From Bdellovibrionales bacterium (GTDB lineage: Bacteria; Bdellovibrionota_C; UBA2361; RFPC01), in contig JAGRAO010000007.1 of NCBI GenBank assembly GCA_020434565.1, forward strand, positions 1 to 34,931: a DNA stretch of 34,931 nt, given 5' to 3'. Of this stretch, positions 24,213-32,356 are shown piece after piece. The stretch's first letter is position 1. Each line of letters starts with the position of its first letter. The notes under the pieces were generated by a model. That model was not told where the DNA came from and did not search any database. It saw nothing but the letters and a program-made list of their open reading frames with translations. The position numbers were made by a program, and so were the translations under genes.

Positions 24213-26456
24213 ATGAAGGATGAGCAGTGGTGGCGGCGCGAAGCAAGCAGAGATGAAGCTCTGCAGCACGGACTAAGAGAGGAGGAATACGAAGGTCTCC
24301 TCCAAGCGTTGGGTCGATCGTTGAATATGGTCGAGCTTGGAATTTGCTCAGCCCTTTTTTCAGAGCACTGCTCGTACAAGAGTACGAGAGTTCATCTGAA
24401 GAATCTTCCCACTCAGGGGCCACACGTGATCCAGGGTCCGGGGGAAAATGCAGGAATCATTGATATCGGTGATGGAGATGCGGTCGCCTTTAAGATCGAA
24501 AGTCACAATCATCCGTCCTTTATCGAACCCTTTCAAGGAGCAGCAACCGGAGTTGGGGGAATCCTCCGGGATGTCTTCACGATGGGAGCGAGACCGATTG
24601 CCCTGATGAATGCACTGCGTTTCGGCTCCCCCAAACTTGCTAAAACGAGACATCTCGTACCACAAGCCGTAAAGGGAATTGGAACTTACGGGAATTGTGT
24701 CGGCGTCCCCACAGTCGGAGGCGAACTCTTTTTTCACTCGGCTTATGACGGAAATTGCCTTGTCAATGCTTTTGCGCTTGGGGTGGTTCAAACGGATAAG
24801 ATCTTTCTCGGCCATGCTTCTGGAATAGGTAATCCGATTTTTTATGTAGGCTCAAAAACCGGAAAAGATGGAATCCATGGCGCTACCATGGCCTCAGAAG
24901 AGTTCAACTCAGATTCCGAAGAGAAGCGTCCCACTGTTCAGGTGGGCGATCCGTTCCAGGAAAAACTTCTTCTTGAGGCATGTCTTGAAGCGATGGACTC
25001 AGGAGTTGTCGTCGGTATTCAAGACATGGGCGCTGCGGGACTCACGAGTTCGTTGTACGAGATGGCGGAGCGTGCCGAATCCGGTGTGCGAGTTCATCTC
25101 GATCGCGTTCCCCAGCGAGAAACCGACATGAACCCGTATGAGATCATGCTCTCTGAATCTCAGGAAAGAATGCTTATCGTGGGCTCGAGGGAAGAAAGCG
25201 AGAAACTCATCTCTATTTTTGAGCATTGGGAACTTGATGTAGTTCAAATTGGAGAAGTCGTCGAGGGCAAAGATGTGGAACTGCTTTGGGAGGGTGACGT
25301 CATATCGACGATGTCACCGCTTATCCTGTCAGGAGCAGTGCCGCAGTACCGTTGGGAAGAACGTGAACCACATCACTTTTCGAGTCGGCAGGAGTTCTCT
25401 CTTGATGATGTTCAATTGCCGGAGAATTTAGGAGCGGTCTGGTTGAAGCTTTTGCAACACGAGAATGTTTGTTCTCGGAGACCGGTGTATCAGCAGTATG
25501 ATTCTACCGTTCGAGCGAGTACCGTCGTCCATCCTGGCGGCGATGCGGGCGTCGTGAGAATCAAGCGGAAAGCGCCGGGTTCACCTGATAAAGGTGTTGC
25601 CGTAACGGTCGATTGCAATTCCGTGTATTGCGATATTAATCCTCGCCACGGCACGGCTCTCAGCGTTGCAGAGAGCTACCGGAACCTGACCTGTGTCGGC
25701 GCCACTCCGCTTGCGCTTTCGGATTGTCTGAATTTTGGAAGCCCTGAAAAACCTGAAGGGATGTGGCAGATTGCTGAAAGTATTCGGGGGCTAGGTGAAG
25801 CTTCCTCGGTGTTTGAAACTCCGATTGTGAGTGGAAACGTAAGTTTGTACAACGAAACATCTGGAAAGCCGATTCTTCCCACACCGATGGTTTCTATGGT
25901 TGGTTTGCTTGACGATGCTTCGAAAGCGATCCCTGCGTTTTTTCAGAATGATGGTGACGAGATCTTTGTCATCGGTGATTTGGCGGGGGCTCAACTTGGC
26001 GGCTCTCTCTATCTCTCAGTCCTGTTTGGAATTGAAAAGGGCCCACTGCCCCACCTTGATTACGACGTAGAGAAACGAGTCTCCAAAGTCATCCGTGATT
26101 TGATCGATAAAAGGCTTCTCAAGTCGTGCCACGATGTTTCGGCAGGTGGAGCGGCTGTCGCGTTTGCCGAATGCTGCTTACATGACTATGGTGGAATGGG
26201 AGCATCGATCGCGCTAGAGAAGAGTAATGAGCGTTCTGATGTTCAGATGTTTTCAGAAAGTGGCCCGCGGTATGTAGTTTCGTTTGACCCCTCAAAGCGC
26301 AAGCGAATTGAAGAGGTGCTCTCTCGCGAGAATATTTCGGTCTGCGCAAGAGGCACTGTGGGAGGAGAGAGGATCCGTTTCGGAGAACTTGCGGAGCTTT
26401 CGTTTACTGAAACACAAATTGCTTGGAAGTCGGGACTTCAGGGGCTGTTCGCGTAA
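24213..26456 (+). CDS. purL: Phosphoribosylformylglycinamidine synthase subunit PurL (small type)
   Basis: PurL catalyses the ATP-dependent conversion of formylglycinamide ribonucleotide to its amidine, the fourth step of purine synthesis. At 747 residues this is the small form, which works with PurS and the glutaminase PurQ; neither is in the window. Conserved parts include [16 protein letters not shown] near residues 47-62, [39 protein letters not shown], and the second half-repeat with [15 protein letters not shown] and [16 protein letters not shown]. The two-fold repeat with one ATP site is family knowledge. AGGAAAG upstream supports ATG 24213. purF follows after 58 bp, so the two form an operon. 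Confidence 0.97.
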   Translation: MKDEQWWRREASRDEALQHGLREEEYEGLLQALGRSLNMVELGICSALFSEHCSYKSTRVHLKNLPTQGPHVIQGPGENAGIIDIGDGDAVAFKIESHNHPSFIEPFQGAATGVGGILRDVFTMGARPIALMNALRFGSPKLAKTRHLVPQAVKGIGTYGNCVGVPTVGGELFFHSAYDGNCLVNAFALGVVQTDKIFLGHASGIGNPIFYVGSKTGKDGIHGATMASEEFNSDSEEKRPTVQVGDPFQEKLLLEACLEAMDSGVVVGIQDMGAAGLTSSLYEMAERAESGVRVHLDRVPQRETDMNPYEIMLSESQERMLIVGSREESEKLISIFEHWELDVVQIGEVVEGKDVELLWEGDVISTMSPLILSGAVPQYRWEEREPHHFSSRQEFSLDDVQLPENLGAVWLKLLQHENVCSRRPVYQQYDSTVRASTVVHPGGDAGVVRIKRKAPGSPDKGVAVTVDCNSVYCDINPRHGTALSVAESYRNLTCVGATPLALSDCLNFGSPEKPEGMWQIAESIRGLGEASSVFETPIVSGNVSLYNETSGKPILPTPMVSMVGLLDDASKAIPAFFQNDGDEIFVIGDLAGAQLGGSLYLSVLFGIEKGPLPHLDYDVEKRVSKVIRDLIDKRLLKSCHDVSAGGAAVAFAECCLHDYGGMGASIALEKSNERSDVQMFSESGPRYVVSFDPSKRKRIEEVLSRENISVCARGTVGGERIRFGELAELSFTETQIAWKSGLQGLFA

Positions 26457-26514
26457 AGGGAAGACTGAGTACGAGAATCGGTATACGAGAAAAGGTCCTA
26501 TAAAATAGAGAGAT

Positions 26515-27951
26515 ATGTTTGATAAATTTCGTGAAGAATGTGGACTCATGGCCGTTTGGAACCACTCTGAATCGGCAAACCTCACCTATCTTGGGCTGTA
26601 TGCGCAGCAACACCGAGGCCAAGAAGGGGTGGGAATAGTCTCGTATTCAGGAAGTGAGCTTGTTCCTGGCGATGGCGGTTTCCATGTTCATAAAGGACTC
26701 GGGTTGGTGCAGGACGAGTTCGAGAATTATGACTTTGATGTGTTGCCGGGGCATTCAGCGATAGGGCACGTTCGGTATACTACCGCGGGTGGGTCTCGCC
26801 TTGCGAATGTACAGCCGCTGTTATCAGAAATTTCCAAGGGGCGGGTAGCAATCGCTCACAACGGAAACTTGATAAATGCAGATTCCTTGAGAGATGAACT
26901 TATCCGGGCTGGAGCAATTTTCGGCACATCCTCTGATACCGAAGTTATTCTCCATCTCATCGCTCGCACTCCAAATAATTTGCCGCTTGAGGAGGCGGTC
27001 ATCCAGGGGCTTCAACAGATTCGGGGAGCTTATTCACTTGTGTTCCTTTTCGCGGACCGGATGATGGTGGTTCGAGATCCGGGCGGCCTCCGTCCCATGT
27101 GCATGGGGATTCTTGGAGATTCGCTTGTTTTTGCTTCGGAAACATGTGCACTCGATCTCCTTGGGGCGAAGTATGAACGCGATATCGAACCGGGTGAGTT
27201 GTTGGTGGTTCCTCGCGGAGGGAAGCCGCAGTCATTTTTCCCATTCGGGAGGCGACAGGAGAGTCCGTGTGTTTTTGAGTACGTGTACTTTGCGCGGCCT
27301 GACTCGAGCGTGTTTGGGCGGAACGTTTATCCAGTTCGAAAAAGAATGGGCGAAGAGCTGGCGAAAGAGGCTGGGATAGATGCAGATATGGTCGTGCCAG
27401 TCCCGGATTCGGGGGTTACTGCGGCTCTTGGTTACGCACAGCAAGCAAAGCTTCCGCTTGAGCTCGGTCTCATTCGAAACCACTACGTCGGTCGAACGTT
27501 CATAGAGCCAAAACAGGCAATTCGAAACTTTGGGGTGAAGATAAAACTTAACGCTAATCCAGATGTGTTGAAAGGAAAACGCGTTGTTGTCGTAGACGAT
27601 TCGATCGTTCGGGGAACGACCAGTCGAAAGCTCATGAGCATGTTTCGAAAGGCCGGTGTCAAAGAGATTCACATGAGGATATCAGCACCGCCGACGACCA
27701 ATCCTTGTTTTTATGGGATTGATACCCCTGCTCGTGAGGAGTTGATTGCTTCAACAAAGTCCGTCGAAGAAATTGCGCAGTTTATCGGCGTAGATTCTCT
27801 GAAATATCTTTCGTTTGCTGGCTTGTACCGGGCCGTTGGCGCAAAGGAAGGGGCTCTGTGCGATGCGTGTTTTTCAGGAAAGTATCCTCTCGGAACACCC
27901 GAGAGTGATGGAGGGCGAGCCCAAGCCACTCTTTTTGCCGAAGACTCGTAG
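26515..27951 (+). CDS. purF: Amidophosphoribosyltransferase PurF (Fe-S, propeptide type)
   Basis: PurF makes 5-phosphoribosylamine from PRPP and glutamine, the first committed step of purine synthesis. The 478-residue protein begins with an 8-residue stretch before Cys9 (EECGLMAVW), the expected nucleophile after propeptide removal. Glutaminase landmarks are LYAQQHRGQEG, IGHVRYTTAG and IAHNGNL. The PRPP loop is VVVVDDSIVRGTTSRK at 357-372. Four cysteines placed as in the Bacillus enzyme (Cys252, Cys398, Cys449, Cys452) predict a structural 4Fe-4S cluster. The purL-purF spacer contains no promoter I trust, so expression probably depends on the promoter before purL. End-product inhibition by AMP/GMP is family knowledge. 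Confidence 0.97.
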   Translation: MFDKFREECGLMAVWNHSESANLTYLGLYAQQHRGQEGVGIVSYSGSELVPGDGGFHVHKGLGLVQDEFENYDFDVLPGHSAIGHVRYTTAGGSRLANVQPLLSEISKGRVAIAHNGNLINADSLRDELIRAGAIFGTSSDTEVILHLIARTPNNLPLEEAVIQGLQQIRGAYSLVFLFADRMMVVRDPGGLRPMCMGILGDSLVFASETCALDLLGAKYERDIEPGELLVVPRGGKPQSFFPFGRRQESPCVFEYVYFARPDSSVFGRNVYPVRKRMGEELAKEAGIDADMVVPVPDSGVTAALGYAQQAKLPLELGLIRNHYVGRTFIEPKQAIRNFGVKIKLNANPDVLKGKRVVVVDDSIVRGTTSRKLMSMFRKAGVKEIHMRISAPPTTNPCFYGIDTPAREELIASTKSVEEIAQFIGVDSLKYLSFAGLYRAVGAKEGALCDACFSGKYPLGTPESDGGRAQATLFAEDS

Positions 27952-28008
27952 GAAGAGGAAATCTTTCGAACCGCTTCTTGCGCTTCTTTCTCACAATCGG
28001 ATACCCCA

Positions 28009-28083
28009 GGGAGTTTGGCAAAGAGATGTTTTCACAGCTTTCATGGGTCGAAGCACTTTTTGTTTTGCCTCCCTCAGGTCAGC
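28009..28083. other. Long-range inverted repeat in the purF-dcd spacer
   Basis: The 27952-28150 spacer between the convergent purF and dcd genes has no confident gene. GGGA and GGCAAA (28009-28012, 28017-28022) can pair with TTTGCC and TCCC (28074-28083), leaving a 4-base bulge and a loop of about 50 bases that contains a T-run. It may contribute to transcript ends, but it is not a standard terminator. Confidence 0.25.
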
Positions 28084-28150
28084 GCGCGTACCGCGCCCCG
28101 CATTTGAGAGCGAATACATTTGGGAGTGAAGAAGTGAATTGGTCGCGGCA

Positions 28151-28711
28151 CTAGTCGCGGCCGAGTATCTCATTCTTGAATATCGGGAGACCAACTGAAG
28201 ATTGTTCTCGATATTTACCCTTGTCGTCATATTCTTCTGAGCTCGGAGTCTTGAGTTCGAAAAGCGCTACTCTGGCTATCTTCATGCGTGGATAGAGAAG
28301 AATCGGGTTTGGGCCGTGGTTTGCAAGTTCAAGCGTTACCGCACGGTTTCTGTGGCCAGGATAAACGAGCATGGCTGTCTGAACGATCGTGAGGCCCACC
28401 CGAGCGAGTGTGCTTCTTCCCTCGATAAAAAACCCGAGCCTTTTGCCAACTGAAACTTTTTCAAATGTGTGGCCGAGGACAAATTCGCCGTGCTGCAACG
28501 GATAGGGATTTTCGTCGGTGAGAGTGATCTCCTCATAGTCAGGTACGATGTTGTTCTTTACATCAACGAGACCGCCAGAGATCGGTTTCAGGAGGGTCTC
28601 CCCGAGGTGGAGGGTAACGCCAGCTGTTTTCACGATTGCCGGTGAAAATGGGTCAATCACAAGGTCGCCGTTTTGCAGAGCGTCGTGAATGTCGGCGTTG
28701 GAGAGCATCAT
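28151..28711 (-). CDS. dcd: dCTP deaminase-family protein
   Basis: The 186-residue product belongs to the dCTP deaminase/dUTPase superfamily. It starts MMLSNADIHDALQNGDLVID, close to the typical Dcd N-terminus, and has GVTLHLGE near 31-38, EGRSTLARVGL at 98-107 and VTLELANHGPNPILLYPRM at 125-143. Glu128 is at the place of the Dcd catalytic Glu. The enzyme turns dCTP into dUTP (or dUMP when bifunctional), feeding dTMP synthesis. Odd: the loop that usually reads DPG or DAG reads VYPG here, with Tyr117 for Asp, so a change in specificity or in the dUTPase half-reaction is possible. Either of the first two ATG codons could be used; the ribosome binding site is weak. Confidence 0.85.
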   Translation of the reverse strand: MMLSNADIHDALQNGDLVIDPFSPAIVKTAGVTLHLGETLLKPISGGLVDVKNNIVPDYEEITLTDENPYPLQHGEFVLGHTFEKVSVGKRLGFFIEGRSTLARVGLTIVQTAMLVYPGHRNRAVTLELANHGPNPILLYPRMKIARVALFELKTPSSEEYDDKGKYREQSSVGLPIFKNEILGRD

Positions 28712-28728
28712 AGCGGCATTCTCAAAAC

Positions 28729-28748
28729 TCCATTTTCATGGAAATGGA
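28729..28748. promoter_or_regulatory. Perfect inverted repeat upstream of dcd
   Basis: TCCATTT (28729-28735) and AAATGGA (28742-28748) are perfect inverted repeats with a 6-base centre, 18 bp upstream of the dcd start. It lies in the predicted 5' leader, so it could be an mRNA hairpin affecting ribosome access, or a DNA operator. Confidence 0.4.
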
Positions 28749-28823
28749 CGTCACTGTAGGTCCGTATTGCAAATAGTCTTCTCTAAGAGCCTCTCGCCAC
28801 AAGCTCACAAATGAGGGCCTGAG

Positions 28824-28852
28824 AATATAGAGAAAGACTCCTCTAAAGTAAA
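28824..28852 (-). promoter_or_regulatory. Candidate dcd promoter
   Basis: On the minus strand TTTACT (28852-28847), a 17-bp spacer and TATATT (28829-28824) resemble a sigma-70 promoter (4/6 and 5/6 matches). The leader to the dcd ATG would be about 106 bases and would include the inverted repeat at 28729-28748. The 28712-28989 spacer is divergent; no clear promoter was found for the plus-strand gene at 28990. Confidence 0.4.
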
Positions 28853-28989
28853 ATATTGAAAAACCTCTGTCTTCTTACCGGTTGAGGGGAGTAGAAGAGC
28901 TCTGGTAAGCTTCAGGGATTCCATAGTGTTCCTGAGATGAGGTACAACGAGCTGAAATTGCGAGTTGAATTCAGAGGACGAAGCAAGAA

Positions 28990-29301
28990 ATGAAAGTAGA
29001 TCAAACAGAAAGACGACTCGGATGGACGTGGTTGCTCGTAGCTGGTGGGTTGGCCGCTGGCCTCAGTTTCTCTCTCTTTTCGGTGGATAGGTTTCTTGCA
29101 GGTTGGGACCGCGAAGAGCGCCTAGCGGATACTCTTCGAGAGCTTCGAACCGCTCAGTTTGAAAGCGGTTCAGGTGAAACAGATGTTCGGCTCCTCGCCG
29201 AAGAAAAGGAATTAGCGACCGACAATCATGCTGCTCTTGATTCTCCTAGTGCTGCTCACGGTGAAGAACTCCAGGTCGGACACGACTCTTCTCACGAATA
29301 A
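28990..29301 (+). CDS. Small single-helix membrane protein, unknown
   Basis: The 103-residue protein has a short charged N-terminus (MKVDQTERRLG), one transmembrane helix at about 12-34 (WTWLLVAGGLAAGLSFSLF) and an acidic, flexible C-terminal part with several His and Ser. The positive-inside pattern would place the tail in the periplasm. AGAGGA lies about 10 bases before the ATG. The TPR-like gene begins 9 bp downstream, so the two are probably co-transcribed. No family recognised. Confidence 0.65.
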   Translation: MKVDQTERRLGWTWLLVAGGLAAGLSFSLFSVDRFLAGWDREERLADTLRELRTAQFESGSGETDVRLLAEEKELATDNHAALDSPSAAHGEELQVGHDSSHE

Positions 29302-29310
29302 GTTGGTACA

Positions 29311-29817
29311 GTGACCACTCCTTGGCGATGGGCTAGGGCTCTTTTTTGTGAACTCCAGTTCTTTCTCTCTACCACTTCAACTGAAACCCTTTCAGCTCCG
29401 GTCCAATTGGAGCGGCAGTACGTTCTCCTAAAGCAGCTTCTTCCTCGCGTCCCTTACTGGAGCAGGGGATATGAGCACTTTATCGAAATTTGCCTCGAAC
29501 TCGCGCGGGGAAGGGAGGTCCTCTTGGCGTGTCTTGCGCTTGAGCAGCTGAATGGCACCTCTTCACGGATTACCACGTGGAGGACCCAGGCGCTTGTTCA
29601 GATCGGCAGCTTTGTTGAGGCTCTCTCTGTCTTGGAAGGAGAACCGTCTCTGACTTTTGAACAACACGAAATCGCTGCATCTGCCGAGTTTGGCCTTGGT
29701 GAGTTTGACAAGGCTCTTTGTCGGCTTGCTGCAATCCCGGAGAGTTCGCTCTCTGGGGCCGGCAAGGCGGCCAAGTCCTTTCTCGAGAGCAAGAGTTCAG
29801 AAGGGGGCTCTTTTTGA
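29311..29817 (+). CDS. TPR-like helical repeat protein, unknown
   Basis: The 168-residue frame begins at GTG 29311 without a clear Shine-Dalgarno sequence, so the start may be further in or translation may be coupled to the preceding gene 9 bp upstream. The sequence is nearly all helical, with tetratricopeptide-like pairs: YEHFIEICLELARGREVLLA, then QALVQIGSFVEALSVLEGEP, then AASAEFGLGEFDKALCRLAA. The alternation of small residues (A, G) at helix contacts fits TPR repeats. No signal peptide. A protein-binding role is inferred; partner unknown, perhaps the adjacent single-helix membrane protein. Confidence 0.6.
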   Translation: MTTPWRWARALFCELQFFLSTTSTETLSAPVQLERQYVLLKQLLPRVPYWSRGYEHFIEICLELARGREVLLACLALEQLNGTSSRITTWRTQALVQIGSFVEALSVLEGEPSLTFEQHEIAASAEFGLGEFDKALCRLAAIPESSLSGAGKAAKSFLESKSSEGGSF

Positions 29818-29826
29818 ACAAAAAGC

Positions 29827-29919
29827 CTGGGAATTTACCTCGAAAAGCCCGAAGGAGTATTTTTTTGCCGCGAGAGGGCTTTTGTCCCAGACAGGAAAGC
29901 TGTTATTTTTTTGATCTGG
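29827..29919 (+). terminator. Compound hairpin and T-run structure, terminator or leader RNA
   Basis: CTGGGA (29827-29832) and TCCCAG (29885-29890) enclose AAAAGCCC (29843-29850) paired with GGGCTTTT (29876-29883), the latter perfect over 8 bp. Directly after, ACAG/CTGT (29891-29903) is followed by TTATTTTTTT (29903-29912), the layout of an intrinsic terminator with a short stem. CCAGA (29887-29891) and TCTGG (29915-29919) can pair instead, and CCTCG/CGAG compete inside the first hairpin. It ends the TPR-like transcript or acts as leader of the lipoprotein gene 74 bases later. Confidence 0.55.
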
Positions 29920-29992
29920 CAGACAAATCAGGGTCGCTTTCATTGTCTCGATCCGTTTGCCTAAGTTTTTCATATTGATAAAGGAACCAGAA

Positions 29993-30388
29993 ATGAGAAC
30001 TCTTTTCCATCTTTCTGTATCTCTCTGTGTTGTAGCAGGACTCGTCGCTTGCAGTGGGGAGCCGTTGTCTGGTCGTGAGAAGGGAGCGTTGGGTGGTGCT
30101 GCGGCTGGCGCAGGACTCGGAGCAATAATCGGGTCTGCCACTGGCCATGCTGGAGTAGGAACTGCGATTGGTGGAGGAATCGGTGCAGTTAGTGGAGCAG
30201 TTATCGGTAACGAGATCGATAAAGATGACGAGCGCCAACGAGGTCAAGAAGAAAGGCTGCGACGACAGGAAGAACAGCTCCGTCGACAACAGAGGGAGCT
30301 TGATCAGCTGAAACGACAACAACAAGGTGATGACTCTTATCGTTACGACGATCGTGATCAGTATCGTGAGGACGATTATCGCTATTGA
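29993..30388 (+). CDS. Glycine-zipper lipoprotein with coiled coil and Tyr/Asp tail
   Basis: I start the gene at ATG 29993 (131 residues) because AAAGGA stands 7 bases upstream and a lipoprotein signal follows at once: hydrophobic 4-19 and lipobox LVAC with Cys20. The TTG 36 bases upstream would put extra residues before the signal. After the lipid anchor comes a glycine zipper (GALGGAAAGAGLGAIIGSAT, then GVGTAIGGGIGAVSGAVIGN) like the YMGG/OmpA-associated families. Next is a coiled coil with RQEEQLRRQQREL heptads and a tail of alternating Tyr, Asp and Arg (YRYDDRDQYREDDYRY). It should sit in the outer or inner membrane facing the periplasm. Glycine-zipper lipoproteins often affect envelope integrity, but no specific role can be given. 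Confidence 0.8.
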   Translation: MRTLFHLSVSLCVVAGLVACSGEPLSGREKGALGGAAAGAGLGAIIGSATGHAGVGTAIGGGIGAVSGAVIGNEIDKDDERQRGQEERLRRQEEQLRRQQRELDQLKRQQQGDDSYRYDDRDQYREDDYRY

Positions 30389-30424
30389 TCCAAACCGAAA
30401 TCGGGGGTTGCAAAGTTGTGCCTT

Positions 30425-30454
30425 GACTCTCCAATTAACGCTCAAGTGAGAGTC
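30425..30454 (+). promoter_or_regulatory. Inverted repeat before the methyltransferase gene
   Basis: GACTCTC (30425-30431) and GAGAGTC (30448-30454) are perfect inverted repeats with a 16-base spacer in the 95-bp gap between the lipoprotein and methyltransferase genes. It may be a weak hairpin between the cistrons or an operator. No T-run follows. Confidence 0.3.
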
Positions 30455-30483
30455 TCCCTTATGTAAATCCGTAGGATGAAGCG

Positions 30484-31224
30484 TTGTCGAGTACTTACGA
30501 TGTCATCGGAGTTGACTATCATCTTAAGCGCCACTCTGATCCACGTCTTAAAACTCAGATCTATCGAAGTATTGAATCTGGCAGCGCGATCCTAAATGTT
30601 GGGGCTGGCACCGGGTCGTATGAAGATCCCCGATATCCTCTCGTTGCGCTTGAGCCGTCACTCAGAATGATCGAACAGCGCCCCGTGAATTCGGCCCCGG
30701 CGGTTCGCGGTGCTGCCGAGACGCTTCCTTTTCGCGATAAAACTTTTGACGTCGGACTGGCTCTTCTCACGGTTCATCATTGGGCTGATTTCGAAAGAGC
30801 AGCTCTAGAACTGAAAAGAGTATTGCGCAAGAAAATAGTGTTTCTCACATGGGATCCGGAGGTTTCTCCGTTTTGGCTCGTAAGAGATTACTTCCCTGAA
30901 ATCTTTCGGAAGGACCAGACTCTCTTTCCAAAGATGGAGGATTTTCGCAAGTTTTTTCCGAGATGTTCAATCGAGAATGTCGAGATTCCAGATGATTGTA
31001 TTGATGGATTTCTCGGTGCTCACTGGAAACGGCCGGAAGAATACCTTCGCCCATCGACAAGGCAATGTATTTCAGCTTTTCAACGGCTGCAGAATTTTGA
31101 TCGCGGGCTTGAAGCACTCAGGTGTGATCTCGAGAACGACCAATGGTACGAGCGAAATAGAGAGCTCATGCCGTTACAATCGCTTGATGTCGGATATCGC
31201 ATCGTCATCTGTGAAATCTTTTGA
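30484..31224 (+). CDS. Class I SAM-dependent methyltransferase
   Basis: The 246-residue protein carries the Methyltransf_11-type Rossmann motifs: motif I AILNVGAGTGSYE at about 35-47, an acidic post-I Glu in LVALEPSLRM near 53-62, and motif II with FDVGLALLTVHHW around 88-100. A variable C-terminal part (WKRPEEYLRPSTRQCISAF) probably binds the substrate, which cannot be deduced. The start is TTG 30484, supported by TAGGA eight bases upstream; no other in-frame start lies near. It converges on the AMIN-domain gene with an 11-bp gap. Small-molecule methylation is more likely than nucleic-acid methylation because no DPPY-type motif is present. Confidence 0.8.
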   Translation: MSSTYDVIGVDYHLKRHSDPRLKTQIYRSIESGSAILNVGAGTGSYEDPRYPLVALEPSLRMIEQRPVNSAPAVRGAAETLPFRDKTFDVGLALLTVHHWADFERAALELKRVLRKKIVFLTWDPEVSPFWLVRDYFPEIFRKDQTLFPKMEDFRKFFPRCSIENVEIPDDCIDGFLGAHWKRPEEYLRPSTRQCISAFQRLQNFDRGLEALRCDLENDQWYERNRELMPLQSLDVGYRIVICEIF

Positions 31225-31235
31225 GAAAGTACGGC

Positions 31236-32195
31236 TTACGACGGTTGAAAAAGCGGTGAAGTGGTTTGAACGACGAGCTTTTTTCCCCTTGCGAACGCGC
31301 GAACCTGAGAGCCGTGCTCAACTGTCAGTTCAATTTCCACTCCATCTTCACCTTGAGAAGCTTTCACCATCGTCAGACCCATAAATCGATTTGGAGGAAA
31401 GAATGGTAACGCCAAATGTTTGCCGGCGAGCTTTGCGCGTGGCAACACTATGTTGAAACTCTCAGGTGATATCTGGTTGAGGGAGAATTCTGGGCGAACT
31501 GCAAGTTCAAGAATGAGCTCACTTCTCTCTTCATCTGAGGCACTTCCGAAAACGATCGTCTTAAGTTGTTGCCCCTCAGCATCAATATTGAGGGGGGGCT
31601 TGGGGAAAGATTTTTCTGTGCTGCGAGCAATTGCTCTTGGCACTTCCGAAACAAGATCGGCTTCAACTGGATCAGGCGAAGCCGGCTCTTGGGCAATATC
31701 CCCGATGTTTGAAGCAACCTCTGGAGATATTGTGCTTGTGTGGGAATATCTCTGGACGCTTACTATTGATGCCGCCATGATCGGACGAACAGGAGCCGTG
31801 TTGGCCGGGCCTCCTTGAAAGACCAGTGACACAGATCCTTTTGAACGAATAATCTCATAGTCTGGAAACGAATCGTTTTTGAGATCGAGTACGACCCGGA
31901 TTTTATCAGGATGGATTCCAAGCCGGACATTTTTCACGAAGGACATCTCGTCAACCGAGAGATGGGGCTTTTTGTTTTCCCGATCTCCGATGAGATCGAG
32001 TACGAGTCGCGGAGGATCCGTCAGCGAAAATACCTCGGCTTTCCCCCCATTAAAACCGGATACCGTGACAGTCGAACTCTCATATTTCGGCGGCGAAGGA
32101 GGTAAGCCCTCCGCAAGAAGCATCGGGTTAAATGGCTGCAAAGCGCACATCAAAAACAAGAGAATCGTCATACGACAAAAGATATTTGGGAGCAT
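31236..32195 (-). CDS. Periplasmic AMIN-domain protein
   Basis: The 319-residue protein has a signal peptide (hydrophobic 10-25, cleavage near LLAEG), then an AMIN-type beta domain at about 40-128 (VTVSGFNGGKAEVFSLTDPP, then RLVLDLIGD and KIRVVLDLKND). A Pro/Ser-rich linker follows, and a second AMIN-like domain spans about 210-312 (LILELAVRPEFSLNQISPES ... GVEIELTVEHGSQVRAFARG). AMIN domains place proteins at peptidoglycan or secretins, as in AmiC and PilQ. Here neither an amidase nor a secretin domain is attached, so an assembly or localisation factor is inferred. ATG 32171 is an alternative start. The signal peptide fits both starts; neither has a strong ribosome binding site. It is downstream of the two-helix membrane gene on the same strand. 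Confidence 0.75.
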   Translation of the reverse strand: MLPNIFCRMTILLFLMCALQPFNPMLLAEGLPPSPPKYESSTVTVSGFNGGKAEVFSLTDPPRLVLDLIGDRENKKPHLSVDEMSFVKNVRLGIHPDKIRVVLDLKNDSFPDYEIIRSKGSVSLVFQGGPANTAPVRPIMAASIVSVQRYSHTSTISPEVASNIGDIAQEPASPDPVEADLVSEVPRAIARSTEKSFPKPPLNIDAEGQQLKTIVFGSASDEERSELILELAVRPEFSLNQISPESFNIVLPRAKLAGKHLALPFFPPNRFMGLTMVKASQGEDGVEIELTVEHGSQVRAFARGKKLVVQTTSPLFQPS

Positions 32196-32253
32196 AACGA
32201 TTTCTCTGCTTCAAAAAGCGCGATGGAAGAACTTCTTCTTGCTCCACAACTAC

Positions 32254-32281
32254 CGTATTGAGGGAAAATACGCCACTCAAT
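32254..32281. promoter_or_regulatory. Overlapping inverted repeats upstream of the AMIN gene
   Basis: Two six-base inverted repeats share bases: CGTATT/AATACG (32254-32259 with 32267-32272) and ATTGAG/CTCAAT (32257-32262 with 32276-32281). They cannot form together as RNA. They lie in the 161-bp gap between the two-helix membrane gene and the AMIN gene, about 60 to 85 bases upstream of the latter. Operator or leader switch, unproven. Confidence 0.3.
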
Positions 32282-32356
32282 GGTGGTGTTTTGATAACTT
32301 TTTTGAAGTCCTCTTCGTGTGTCTCTGGAGCAATTTGAAGAAGTGAACGGTGAATT

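Noticed and set aside
28026-28154. 42-codon plus-strand frame between purF and dcd
   Set aside because: Some protein-like character, but the RBS is poor, it overlaps the dcd end and it lies inside an inverted repeat; not enough to call a gene.
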